In this document: positions 18,112 to 26,950 of the stretch, piece by piece
Layout of the letters: every line of letters begins with the position of its first letter
Numbering within the stretch: the stretch's first letter is position 1
Origin: an uncultured Aquimarina sp.
Lineage (GTDB): Bacteria; Bacteroidota; Bacteroidia; Flavobacteriales; Flavobacteriaceae
Reading direction: 5' to 3'
Assembly (NCBI GenBank): GCA_947496705.1
Contig: CANMDW010000021.1
Span: 30,437-94,436, forward strand
DNA: 64,000 nucleotides
The notes under the pieces: model-generated
Seen by the model: only the letters and a program-made list of their open reading frames with translations
Database searches by the model: none
Told to the model about the DNA's origin: nothing
Made by a program: the position numbers and the translations under genes

Positions 18112-20121
18112 TTATTTGAAATATTTCACCCCGATAGCATCATATAATTTTTTGGGATGATATATCTTTCCATTTTTAATGGTAAGCACTACCTTTCTGA
18201 TATCACTTATATCTTCAGCCGGATTTCCATCAATTAATATCAAGTCGGCTAATTTACCTGCTTCAACTGCACCCAAATTATCATTTACTCCTGCAACTTC
18301 TGCAGCAACAGAAGTTGCTATCTTCAGCACTTCAGAAGCTGGTATTCCTGCTTTTACATAACTTTCCATTTCGGTATGGAGTGCAAATCCAGCCATAGCA
18401 TCTGTTCCTGCTACAATCGTTACTCCATGATCATACAATTGTTTTACAATCCCCAATAATTTATCATAAGAGGCTTTGTATTGTTGTTCTTTTCCATCTG
18501 GAATAGGAAGCCCCCCTGAATAGTATTGTCTTTGTACACTCAATGGTAATCTATCTAAAATTTTAACAAAAGAAGGATCAGCCTCTCCAGCTTTGACGGT
18601 AAACATTCCTTCAAAAATAGAAACCGTAGGATCAACCACCACATTCTTCTCTTTAAGCAATTTGATAAAATCCTTGAACTCTTTTGATTCAAAATCCAGT
18701 GTATGAGTATGCTCTGCTACCATCGAGAATCGAAGTGGTTGCCTGGTATCGATAGTGTCTGAAAGAAAGTTCAAAGCCAGCATATTGATATGCTGTATCT
18801 CGTCATATCCACTATGTATTGCTTGCTCTGCGATCATGAAAGCAGGGATATGTCCGCTCACTCTCATGCCTAGTTCATGTGCTTTATCAGCCAGAGGTTT
18901 CACCCATTCGGGATCAATCGAGCTGTACAGTTTAATCTGTGTATATCCTTTGCTATGGTAATCGATGATCGCTTTTATTCCTTCTTCGAGGGTGTTAATA
19001 ATTGAGCCTGTAGGCCCGGCATACGGCCCTGCTTTATCAATAAACCCACTCATTACCAGAACTCTTGGTCCAACGAGAGTATTGGTCTTAAAATTTTCTT
19101 TTAACGCTGGTAAATTAGCAGAGTTCCCTAAATCCCTTACCGAGGTTACCCCTGCGGCCAAATGCAATATCCCATCGGTTTCGTCAATATGTGTGTGCAT
19201 ATCAAACAATCCCGGAAGTAATGTTTTATTTGCACCATCAATAACGTGCACATCATCACTCTTGAGGTCGGTATTTGAAACCTTTTCTATCCTATCTCCA
19301 TTAACAACTACATTCATATTGGGTTTTACGGTTCCCGTTTTGGAATCAAATACGCTCACATTTTTTATCAATACTTTTTTGGAAGGAATCTCAAACAATG
19401 ATGCTGACAAGTTCTTTAAATACTCTTCTTCTTTTTGTTTTTGAATAGGCTGCAATTGTTTTGCTATACTGTCGTACCCTTTTTGAATACAGGTAAACCA
19501 TGAAGAAGCATACCCAAAAAACCGATCATTTTTATCGATCCAGGCGTATGAAGGTATAAAAGATTGCCCTGTAAATTCAATTAATCTAAGATCAATTGAA
19601 TCATTAATCTTGTGGTTTTCAATAGCAGTAATCTTTATAGAGCCTCCTGGCAACAATTTTATTTCTTTATTTTCTGAAGCAAGTAATTTTTTAACCAATA
19701 CATCTGTGGTTCCAAAGGAACTATTAATAGCAGAGAAGAAAGAATTATTATCAAATTTGGTTTCCCCTTGCTCAGAAGTACTTTTCCACTTTGCAATGCC
19801 ATTCTCAGTTTTGAAAATCTCACTAACCGTATCTTTTAAATAGTTGTGGCCCAAAATTTCATGATATATAATGACGCCGTTATCATTAAGGATCACTTTT
19901 TCATCAAAATGAGGGCCTCTGCCTCTATCATTATATTCATAAGCATATTGATACGAACCATCTGCGTTCTGAGAACTCTTTTGATACCCGGCAAGTTTAT
20001 CTCCCATATAGATATTATATTCTAAATCCTGATAGGACTCATTGGATTCTTTGGTTTCTTTTTGACAGGAAATTATAGCCAGTGATAAGATAGCTATTAT
20101 AAATTTTGGTAAAGTATTCAT
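18112..20121 (-). CDS. Amidohydrolase-family lipoprotein (imidazolonepropionase-like)
   Basis: A 669-residue exported metal-dependent hydrolase. The N-terminus is a lipoprotein signal (AIISCQKE). An N-terminal domain of about 230 residues precedes the amidohydrolase barrel, which shows LLPGLFDMHTHID (first metal-binding HxH), SGHIPA and QHINML histidines, and the AGTDA aspartate near the end, followed by a GAVEAGKLADLILID closing beta sandwich. Related enzymes cleave cyclic amides or act as prolidase-type peptidases. The exact substrate cannot be told. It is probably co-transcribed with the P450 gene 19 bp downstream. Confidence 0.85.
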   Translation of the reverse strand: MNTLPKFIIAILSLAIISCQKETKESNESYQDLEYNIYMGDKLAGYQKSSQNADGSYQYAYEYNDRGRGPHFDEKVILNDNGVIIYHEILGHNYLKDTVSEIFKTENGIAKWKSTSEQGETKFDNNSFFSAINSSFGTTDVLVKKLLASENKEIKLLPGGSIKITAIENHKINDSIDLRLIEFTGQSFIPSYAWIDKNDRFFGYASSWFTCIQKGYDSIAKQLQPIQKQKEEEYLKNLSASLFEIPSKKVLIKNVSVFDSKTGTVKPNMNVVVNGDRIEKVSNTDLKSDDVHVIDGANKTLLPGLFDMHTHIDETDGILHLAAGVTSVRDLGNSANLPALKENFKTNTLVGPRVLVMSGFIDKAGPYAGPTGSIINTLEEGIKAIIDYHSKGYTQIKLYSSIDPEWVKPLADKAHELGMRVSGHIPAFMIAEQAIHSGYDEIQHINMLALNFLSDTIDTRQPLRFSMVAEHTHTLDFESKEFKDFIKLLKEKNVVVDPTVSIFEGMFTVKAGEADPSFVKILDRLPLSVQRQYYSGGLPIPDGKEQQYKASYDKLLGIVKQLYDHGVTIVAGTDAMAGFALHTEMESYVKAGIPASEVLKIATSVAAEVAGVNDNLGAVEAGKLADLILIDGNPAEDISDIRKVVLTIKNGKIYHPKKLYDAIGVKYFK

Positions 20122-20267
20122 GATTAATGTTGTTATATGTGATTAATACTAATAAAAATTTTAAGAAATTTTATGATCCAGATTCCCGTCCAGATAACTA
20201 TCGGGACCACGGGAATGATATTTCATCTAAAACCCTGTCTGTGACAGGCCGTAAGGAATTCTATTGA

Positions 20268-21290
20268 TTAAAACAACCCTCCTTGTGTTCCACCTTTTAT
20301 ACGTCCTAAATGTTTATAGGCGGCTTCTGTAACTTCACGTCCACGGGGGGTGCGCATTATAAATCCTTGTTGAATCAGGAATGGTTCATACACTTCCTCT
20401 ATGGTTTCTGGGCTTTCGCTTACAGCTGTTGCGATGGTAGTTAATCCCACTGGGCCTCCTTTGAATTTATCAATCAAGGTCGTGAGGATCTTATTATCCA
20501 TTTCATCTAAACCATGCGCATCAACATTAAGCGCTTTTAAGGCAAATTTTGAGATTTCGATATCGATCTTACCGTTTCCTTTGATTTGCGCAAAATCACG
20601 TACTCTACGTAACAGGGCATTAGCAATTCTTGGTGTCCCTCTGCTTCTTCCTGCAATTTCGATTGCGGCTTCCATAGTAATGGGTACATTGAGTATGTGT
20701 GCACTTCTTTCAACTATGGTAGATAATAATTCTGTAGTGTAATACTGTAATCTGGATTGGATACCAAAACGTGCCCTCATGGGTGCTGTAAGTAATCCTG
20801 ATCGGGTTGTAGCACCCACCAAGGTAAACGGATTCAGATTAATCTGCACGGTGCGTGCATTAGGACCGCTTTCGATCATGATATCGATTTTGTAGTCCTC
20901 CATCGCAGAGTATAAATACTCCTCGACAATCGGGCTTAGCCGGTGAATTTCATCAATAAACAACACATCTCTATCATCAAGATTGGTGAGTAAACCGGCC
21001 AAATCCCCTGGTTTATCCAGTACAGGGCCTGAAGTAACTTTAATCCCGACTTCTAATTCATTGGCCAAAATATGTGCTAAAGTGGTTTTACCTAAACCCG
21101 GGGGGCCATGAAATAAAGTATGATCTAAAGCCTCGGTTCTTAAGTTTGCCGCCTGAACAAAAATTTGCAGATTTTCTAGCACCTGATCCTGACCCGCAAA
21201 ATCTTCAAAAGTAAGAGGTCTTAATGCTCTTTCGATATCAAGATCTTCATTAGAAAAATTTTCGTTTGTAGGGTTTAGGTTTTCGTTCAT
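20268..21290 (-). CDS. ruvB: Holliday junction branch-migration ATPase RuvB
   Basis: AAA+ motor that works with RuvA to drive branch migration during recombination and repair. Seen: GPPGLGKTT (Walker A), VLFIDEIHRLS (Walker B), GATTRSGLLTAPMRARFG (sensor and arginine-finger region) and a C-terminal winged helix ending in EAAYKHLG. At 340 residues it is standard length. It is monocistronic by spacing, with the cox operon ending upstream at 21408 and a terminator between them. Confidence 0.97.
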   Translation of the reverse strand: MNENLNPTNENFSNEDLDIERALRPLTFEDFAGQDQVLENLQIFVQAANLRTEALDHTLFHGPPGLGKTTLAHILANELEVGIKVTSGPVLDKPGDLAGLLTNLDDRDVLFIDEIHRLSPIVEEYLYSAMEDYKIDIMIESGPNARTVQINLNPFTLVGATTRSGLLTAPMRARFGIQSRLQYYTTELLSTIVERSAHILNVPITMEAAIEIAGRSRGTPRIANALLRRVRDFAQIKGNGKIDIEISKFALKALNVDAHGLDEMDNKILTTLIDKFKGGPVGLTTIATAVSESPETIEEVYEPFLIQQGFIMRTPRGREVTEAAYKHLGRIKGGTQGGLF

Positions 21291-21353
21291 TGATTCTATA
21301 TTAAAAAGCTGAACTTCGCATCATATGTAGCTTTAAAACAAATATAGAAAAAG

Positions 21354-21385
21354 AAAAGCCTTTTCGTATCATGGAAAAGGCTTTT
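21354..21385 (-). terminator. Terminator of the act-cox operon
   Basis: AAAAGCCTTTTC and GAAAAGGCTTTT form a perfect 12-bp stem 22 bp after the cox1 stop. The minus-strand product runs into a T-rich tract. Confidence 0.8.
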
Positions 21386-21407
21386 ACATATTTTTAAGCA
21401 TCGATTA

Positions 21408-23225
21408 TTAATGATGCATTTCTTCTTCTCCTTCTTGTAAAGGTAAGGTTTGAGGAACAAAATCCTGTCCTGCGATTACATACTCCCCATTCTCTTTGGT
21501 TTTACTATAGTCGTAAGGCCATCTGTATACATGAGGAATCTCTCCATGCCAGTTACCATGCATGTGTTCTATGGGTGCAGTCCACTCAAGTGTATTTGAT
21601 TTCCACGGATTTTGAATAGTTTTCTTTCCATAGAAAATAGAGCTTATAAAGTTATATAAGAATACCAATTGTGCAGCTCCGGTTATTAATGCAAAAACTG
21701 TGATCAAAACATTGGTATCTGCCAAGTCATCAAAATATGGGAATGCAGAATTTGTGTAATAACGTCTTGGCAATCCAGCCATCCCAATAAAGTGCATTGG
21801 GAAGAATACTCCATACGCTCCAATGGCAGTCACCCAGAAATGTACATATCCCAGATTTTTATTCATCATCTTGCCATACATTTTAGGGAACCAGTGATAT
21901 ACTCCTGCAAATAAACCATATAAGGCCGAAATACCCATCACCAGGTGGAAATGTGCTACTACAAAGTAGGTATCATGAACATTGATATCCAGTGTGCTAT
22001 CTCCTAAGATAATTCCTGTAAGCCCTCCTGTGATAAAAGTTGACACCAGGCCTATAGAAAATAACATAGCAGGGTTCAACTGCAGATTCCCTTTCCATAA
22101 AGTGGTGATATAATTAAATGCTTTTACTGCTGAAGGTATCGCGATCAATAAGGTTGTAAAGGTAAATACCGAGCCTAAGAACGGATTCATCCCCGAAATA
22201 AACATATGATGCCCCCATACAATGGTAGACAAGAATGCGATCGCCAGAATCGAAGCAACCATCGCCCTGTATCCAAATATGGGTTTACGGGCATTGGTAG
22301 CAATAATCTCTGATGTAATTCCCAGTGCAGGTAATAATACGATATATACCTCTGGGTGCCCTAAAAACCAGAATAAGTGTTCAAAAAGCACTGGTGAACC
22401 TCCCTGGTTATGCAATACTTCTCCTGCAATATAGATATCGCTTAAATAGAAAGAAGTACCAAAACCTCTATCCATGATCAGCAATAATGCTGCCGACAAT
22501 AATACAGGAAAAGAAACGACACCAATAATTGCAGTTACAAAAAATGCCCAGATCGTTAATGGTAACCGTGTCATTGACATTCCTTTGGTTCTCAGGTTAA
22601 TTACTGTCACTATATAGTTCAAAGAACCTAATAACGATGAAGCAATAAATATAGCCATAGACACCAACCACAATGTCATACCCATTCCAGAACCACCAAT
22701 AGCTTGTGGTAATGCACTTAACGGCGGATAGACTGTCCATCCTGCAGATGCAGGACCTGCTTCGGCAAATAAAGACAATATCATGATCACACTACTCAAA
22801 AAGAATAACCAGTATGATATCATATTTAAGAATCCCGAAGCCATATCACGCGCTCCGATCTGTAATGGGATCAATAAATTACTAAACGTACCACTAAGCC
22901 CCGCGGTGAGGACAAAGAATACCATAATAGTACCATGTATTGTTACCAAAGCCAGATAAATACCAGGATCCATTATTCCATCGGCTCCAAATTTACCTAA
23001 TAATACTTCATAGATGGTAAATTGATGGTCTGGCCATGCCAATTGCATTCTAAATAAAAGTGACATTGCGATACCAATAATACCCATGATCAAACCAGTA
23101 ATTAAATACTGTTTAGAGATCATTTTATGGTCTTGACTAAAAATATATTTAGTGATAAACGTCTCTTTATGATGCCCGTGATCGTCGTGCCCGTGATCGT
23201 GGTTATCTCCTTGATGTGCTGACAT
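21408..23225 (-). CDS. ctaD: Cytochrome c oxidase subunit I (aa3, type A1)
   Basis: Heme-copper oxidase catalytic subunit of 605 residues with about 12 helices. The binuclear-centre motifs are clear: WFLGHPEVYIVLLP (CuB His-Tyr crosslink and the type A1 glutamate), WGHHMF, and HDTYFVVAHFHLVMG carrying heme ligands. The N-terminus is histidine-rich (residues 4-19), typical of Flavobacteriia. It is the last gene of the act-cox operon. With subunit II and alternative complex III it should form a quinol-to-oxygen supercomplex. Confidence 0.97.
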   Translation of the reverse strand: MSAHQGDNHDHGHDDHGHHKETFITKYIFSQDHKMISKQYLITGLIMGIIGIAMSLLFRMQLAWPDHQFTIYEVLLGKFGADGIMDPGIYLALVTIHGTIMVFFVLTAGLSGTFSNLLIPLQIGARDMASGFLNMISYWLFFLSSVIMILSLFAEAGPASAGWTVYPPLSALPQAIGGSGMGMTLWLVSMAIFIASSLLGSLNYIVTVINLRTKGMSMTRLPLTIWAFFVTAIIGVVSFPVLLSAALLLIMDRGFGTSFYLSDIYIAGEVLHNQGGSPVLFEHLFWFLGHPEVYIVLLPALGITSEIIATNARKPIFGYRAMVASILAIAFLSTIVWGHHMFISGMNPFLGSVFTFTTLLIAIPSAVKAFNYITTLWKGNLQLNPAMLFSIGLVSTFITGGLTGIILGDSTLDINVHDTYFVVAHFHLVMGISALYGLFAGVYHWFPKMYGKMMNKNLGYVHFWVTAIGAYGVFFPMHFIGMAGLPRRYYTNSAFPYFDDLADTNVLITVFALITGAAQLVFLYNFISSIFYGKKTIQNPWKSNTLEWTAPIEHMHGNWHGEIPHVYRWPYDYSKTKENGEYVIAGQDFVPQTLPLQEGEEEMHH

Positions 23226-23275
23226 ACCGCTATTTCTTTTTTAATATACTATATTAATTTTTTTCTTTTTCTTTC

Positions 23276-24352
23276 TTAGTTACTTACCTGAGCCGATAAT
23301 TGCTCGCCAAACGTTGGCTGTGTTTTTAACCAGGTTTCATAATCTTCTTCAGACTCTACAATAATTTTCATCTGCATATTATAATGTGAAACTCCGCAAA
23401 TTTTATTACATAACAGATAATAATCGAAGGTGTACTCATCTAAAGCTTCATCTCCTGCTGCAACTAATTTTTTACTTTTTACTTTTCTGATCTTATTAAT
23501 TGTGGCTACTTTCTCTACCATAAATTCACTATTTCTCATTTCTTCGGAAGTGATTGTGGGTGTATATGAAAACTCGGTGATCATACCAGGCACCACATTC
23601 ATCTGCGCTCTAAAGAAAGGCATATATGCCGAATGCAGGATATCCTGAGACCTCATTTTGAAGATTACCTTGCGGTTTACCGGTAAATGTAACTCATTTA
23701 CAATTTTATCATCTTTACCATAACTATCAGAAACATCGAGGCCCAAGGTATTGATACCTTCAATAAAACGCACATTCGCTTTTCCTAACTCATTATCTTC
23801 TCCAGAATATCTTGCTCTCCAGTCAAACTGATACGCATATAATTCTATAACCAATGGATCTCCATCTTCTTCATCGATATTCATAATATCTGTCCAGGTA
23901 AATAATCCATATATAATTAATCCGGCCAATACGATCACCGGGATGATGGTCCAGATAAATTCTAATTTATCATTATCTGCAAAAAACAATGCTTTGTTTT
24001 CTTTTTTTCCTCTATACTTATAAGAAAAAAAGTGCAATAGCCCTTGTGTTATAATCTGCACAAACATGATTAATATCATAGAGATCAACATTAGCAGATC
24101 ATAATCTACTCCGTGCTCTGAAGCTGATTCTGGAAGAAAGAATGTGCGATATTGCACAAAACAATATATGGTTAACAAGTAAAGAAATAATACAAACCCA
24201 AGCATCAGCTTACCTTGTATATTGTTATCCTTATCATTTGCAACTTGAGAAGTATCGGCATCTTTGGCCTGAGACAATTTCAAAATTTTTGACATTTGCC
24301 ACAACGTGATTCCGAAAAGTGCTATAACTACTATGGTTAAGAATACAGTCAT
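23276..24352 (-). CDS. ctaC: Cytochrome c oxidase subunit II
   Basis: Carries the CuA electron entry site: DILHSAYMPFF gives the first histidine and CNKICGVSHYNM the two cysteines, second histidine and methionine. There are four hydrophobic segments (about 1-22, 48-70, 84-110, 133-155) rather than the usual two, i.e. an N-terminal extension seen in the Bacteroidota form. At 358 residues it lies between actF and cox1 on the same strand with short gaps (31 and 50 bp). Confidence 0.95.
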   Translation of the reverse strand: MTVFLTIVVIALFGITLWQMSKILKLSQAKDADTSQVANDKDNNIQGKLMLGFVLFLYLLTIYCFVQYRTFFLPESASEHGVDYDLLMLISMILIMFVQIITQGLLHFFSYKYRGKKENKALFFADNDKLEFIWTIIPVIVLAGLIIYGLFTWTDIMNIDEEDGDPLVIELYAYQFDWRARYSGEDNELGKANVRFIEGINTLGLDVSDSYGKDDKIVNELHLPVNRKVIFKMRSQDILHSAYMPFFRAQMNVVPGMITEFSYTPTITSEEMRNSEFMVEKVATINKIRKVKSKKLVAAGDEALDEYTFDYYLLCNKICGVSHYNMQMKIIVESEEDYETWLKTQPTFGEQLSAQVSN

Positions 24353-24383
24353 TTTTATCTATCTACTTTTTACAATTCAATTT

Positions 24384-25706
24384 TTAATAGTGGAAGTGCT
24401 TACTTTCCTCGATATACGGATTCCCTTTTGCTAGTAATGGAGCTTTGGTAAGTGCTCTGAAAATAACAAATATGAATAGTCCTAAGAACAATAATACAGC
24501 ACTAATCTCGCTTAAACCTATAAACCATGAGGCTCCAACGGTTGCCGGCATTATCATAGTATACACATCGATGTAGTGACCACAAAGGATTACGATACCC
24601 GCCATTACTACAAACCAGTTTACGCGTTTGAAATCACTATTCATCAATATTAATAATGGAAAAATGAAATTGAGTGCAAACATCCCAAAGAATGGTAATT
24701 TATAATCCTCGATACGTGTTATAAAGTAGGTTACTTCTTCAGGAATGTTAGAATACCAGATGAGCATAAATTGTGAGAACCAAAGATAGGCCCAGAAAAT
24801 ACTGATACCAAACATAAACTTAGCCAGATCATGAATATGGCTGTCGTTTACAAACTCCAGATATCCTTTAGATTTCAGATAAATTGTCATTAATGCAATC
24901 ACTGTAATCCCCGAAACAAATAAACTTGCAAACACATACCATCCAAATAATGTGCTAAACCAGTGTGGATCAAAACTCATAATCCAATCCCAGGACATCA
25001 TAGATTCTGTATAAATAAAGAACACTAAGAATCCTGCCGATATTTTAAAACTTTTCTTATACCATTTATTGCCTTCAGAATCTTCATCCTGTTTTCTGGA
25101 ATACTTTACGGCAAAATGACGATATAATAACCAGCCTCCTAAAAAGATAGCAGCTCTGATGATAAATCCTGTTCCGTTTAACCAACCTGCTTTTCCTTGA
25201 ATCAATTTATCATGTGCTACTACTTCCGGATCGGCCCATACAAACAGGTGATTTACATGGAAACCAGATAATGCCAGGATCACAAAAAGAATGATTCCTC
25301 CCGGAACCAAATATGCTGTGATGGCTTCCATCACTCTAAATAGTACCGGAGACCATCCTGCTTGTGCAGCAAATTGTATGGCATAGAATGCCAATACGCC
25401 CAATGCTATCATAAAAAAGAAAAATGCTGCCACATACAAGGATGCCCAGGGCTTATTTTGTAGTTGATGTAAAACATGCTCATAATGTGCATCACCTCCA
25501 TGAGCATCTTCACCATGTTCTCCTTCAGACTGTGCATGAGATTCTGATTCACCATGACCTCCTCCATGCGCATCTTGCGCTGCCATCATTTCTTTTACTT
25601 CTTCAACAGATCCAGGTGTCGAAAGAAAGCCTGCAACAAGCCCTATTCCACCTACAACCATAAGAATGACAGAAAATAATCTTAATCTACTTGATAGCGT
25701 ATACAT
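24384..25706 (-). CDS. actF: Alternative complex III subunit ActF
   Basis: Quinol:cytochrome c oxidoreductase membrane subunit, 440 residues with about ten helices, homologous to the NrfD-like ActC. A His/Gly/Asp-rich loop fills residues about 40-80 after the first helix. The conserved middle includes SMMSWDWIMSFDPHWFSTLFGWYVFA. Position between actE and cox2 fits the standard order. Function in quinol oxidation or proton transfer is from family knowledge. Confidence 0.93.
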   Translation of the reverse strand: MYTLSSRLRLFSVILMVVGGIGLVAGFLSTPGSVEEVKEMMAAQDAHGGGHGESESHAQSEGEHGEDAHGGDAHYEHVLHQLQNKPWASLYVAAFFFFMIALGVLAFYAIQFAAQAGWSPVLFRVMEAITAYLVPGGIILFVILALSGFHVNHLFVWADPEVVAHDKLIQGKAGWLNGTGFIIRAAIFLGGWLLYRHFAVKYSRKQDEDSEGNKWYKKSFKISAGFLVFFIYTESMMSWDWIMSFDPHWFSTLFGWYVFASLFVSGITVIALMTIYLKSKGYLEFVNDSHIHDLAKFMFGISIFWAYLWFSQFMLIWYSNIPEEVTYFITRIEDYKLPFFGMFALNFIFPLLILMNSDFKRVNWFVVMAGIVILCGHYIDVYTMIMPATVGASWFIGLSEISAVLLFLGLFIFVIFRALTKAPLLAKGNPYIEESKHFHY

Positions 25707-25747
25707 ATCTTTATAATATCGTTATTCTTAACTTTTTTACTATGGCA

Positions 25748-26401
25748 CTAGTGTGCTGTGTCACTATGATCTTCTATTGATTCGTGTTGCTCTTCTTCTG
25801 CTTTCACTTCAGCAACCACAACATCGGTATCGATTCTGGGGGTTTTGCCTTCTAAATCTGCTTTTAACTTCTCTACATACTGAACAATTTGCCAACGCTC
25901 ATGCTCACTGGTTTGGGATGCATAAGATCCCATAGAGTTGATTCCGTAATACATCACATGATAGATACTACCTTCGGTAATTGCCCTACCTACATCATTA
26001 TAGCTAGGTACTCCAAGAATTTTTTCTCTCTCTACCAGATATCCTTTTCCTTCTCCTTTGGCTCCATGGCAAATAGCACAATAAATATCATACAATTCTT
26101 TTCCTGCTTCTTCATTTTCTGCTGTATACCGTATTGGATTCTTTAAGGTGTCTTTAGCCAGTTGATACCCTTCATTAGAATTCTCAAAATCGTATGGCAT
26201 CCATCCTCTGGGTATCGAACCTTCTGCAGGTAACATGGCTTCCTGACCTCCCGGAAAAATGCCATACTCACCATAAGCTTCATAACTTACAGGCTCATAC
26301 ATATTTGGCATATACTGGTAATTAGGTCTTGAATCTTTTTGACAAGAAACAATACTAATCATCACTACTACCACTGCTAATATTTTTATAGTATTCTTCA
26401 T
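25748..26401 (-). CDS. actE: Alternative complex III monoheme cytochrome c subunit ActE
   Basis: A 217-residue lipoprotein (signal ending VSCQKD) with one heme-binding motif, CAICHG, near residue 113 and a later Met that can serve as axial ligand (INSMGSYASQ). It links the multi-heme ActA to the oxidase in the family model. Its C-terminal 40 residues are acidic and probably flexible. The gap to actD upstream is 5 bp. Confidence 0.93.
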   Translation of the reverse strand: MKNTIKILAVVVVMISIVSCQKDSRPNYQYMPNMYEPVSYEAYGEYGIFPGGQEAMLPAEGSIPRGWMPYDFENSNEGYQLAKDTLKNPIRYTAENEEAGKELYDIYCAICHGAKGEGKGYLVEREKILGVPSYNDVGRAITEGSIYHVMYYGINSMGSYASQTSEHERWQIVQYVEKLKADLEGKTPRIDTDVVVAEVKAEEEQHESIEDHSDTAH

Positions 26402-26406
26402 TATTA

Positions 26407-26946
26407 CTAATGGTTATCTTCTTCCTTATCTATTACTTTAATTTCTACTGCTCCGGTGTCGCTTAAGAAGCTTGTAAGTTTATTTACATCATGATGCGCT
26501 GCATCTACTTCCATCAGGAAATGGTCATCTGTGGTTCTCACATCAGGATTTTCTGCTTCTTTGAATGGCCATAATCTACTTCTCATATAAAAAGTGATCA
26601 CCATTAAATGCGCTGCAAAAAATACTGTAAGTTCAAACATTATCGGAACAAAGGCCGGCATGTTTTCGATATAACTAAAACTTGGTTTACCACCTATATT
26701 CTGTGGCCAGTCTTCGATCATGATATAGTTCATCATCACGATGGATACAATCAATCCCAAACACCCATACATAAATGATGTAATGGCAATTCGTGTATAG
26801 GGTAACCCCATTGCCTTATCCAATCCGTGCACCGGAAAAGGACAGAATACCTCTTCTATATGATAATGTTCTGCCCGAACTTTCTTTACTGCGTCCATCA
26901 GGACATCATCATCTGTATATAATGCATGTATAACCTTTGATGCCAT
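26407..26946 (-). CDS. actD: Alternative complex III subunit ActD (DUF3341)
   Basis: Two membrane helices (about residues 45-70 and 95-120) flanked by cytoplasmic segments; typical opening ALYTDDDVLMDAVKKVR and FCPFPVHGLDKAMG. I use the ATG at 26946 (MASKVIHALY), which begins 4 bp after the actC stop; the longer frame would overlap actC and adds non-family residues. About 179 residues, normal for the family. Confidence 0.93.
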   Translation of the reverse strand: MASKVIHALYTDDDVLMDAVKKVRAEHYHIEEVFCPFPVHGLDKAMGLPYTRIAITSFMYGCLGLIVSIVMMNYIMIEDWPQNIGGKPSFSYIENMPAFVPIMFELTVFFAAHLMVITFYMRSRLWPFKEAENPDVRTTDDHFLMEVDAAHHDVNKLTSFLSDTGAVEIKVIDKEEDNH

Positions 26947-26950
26947 ACTT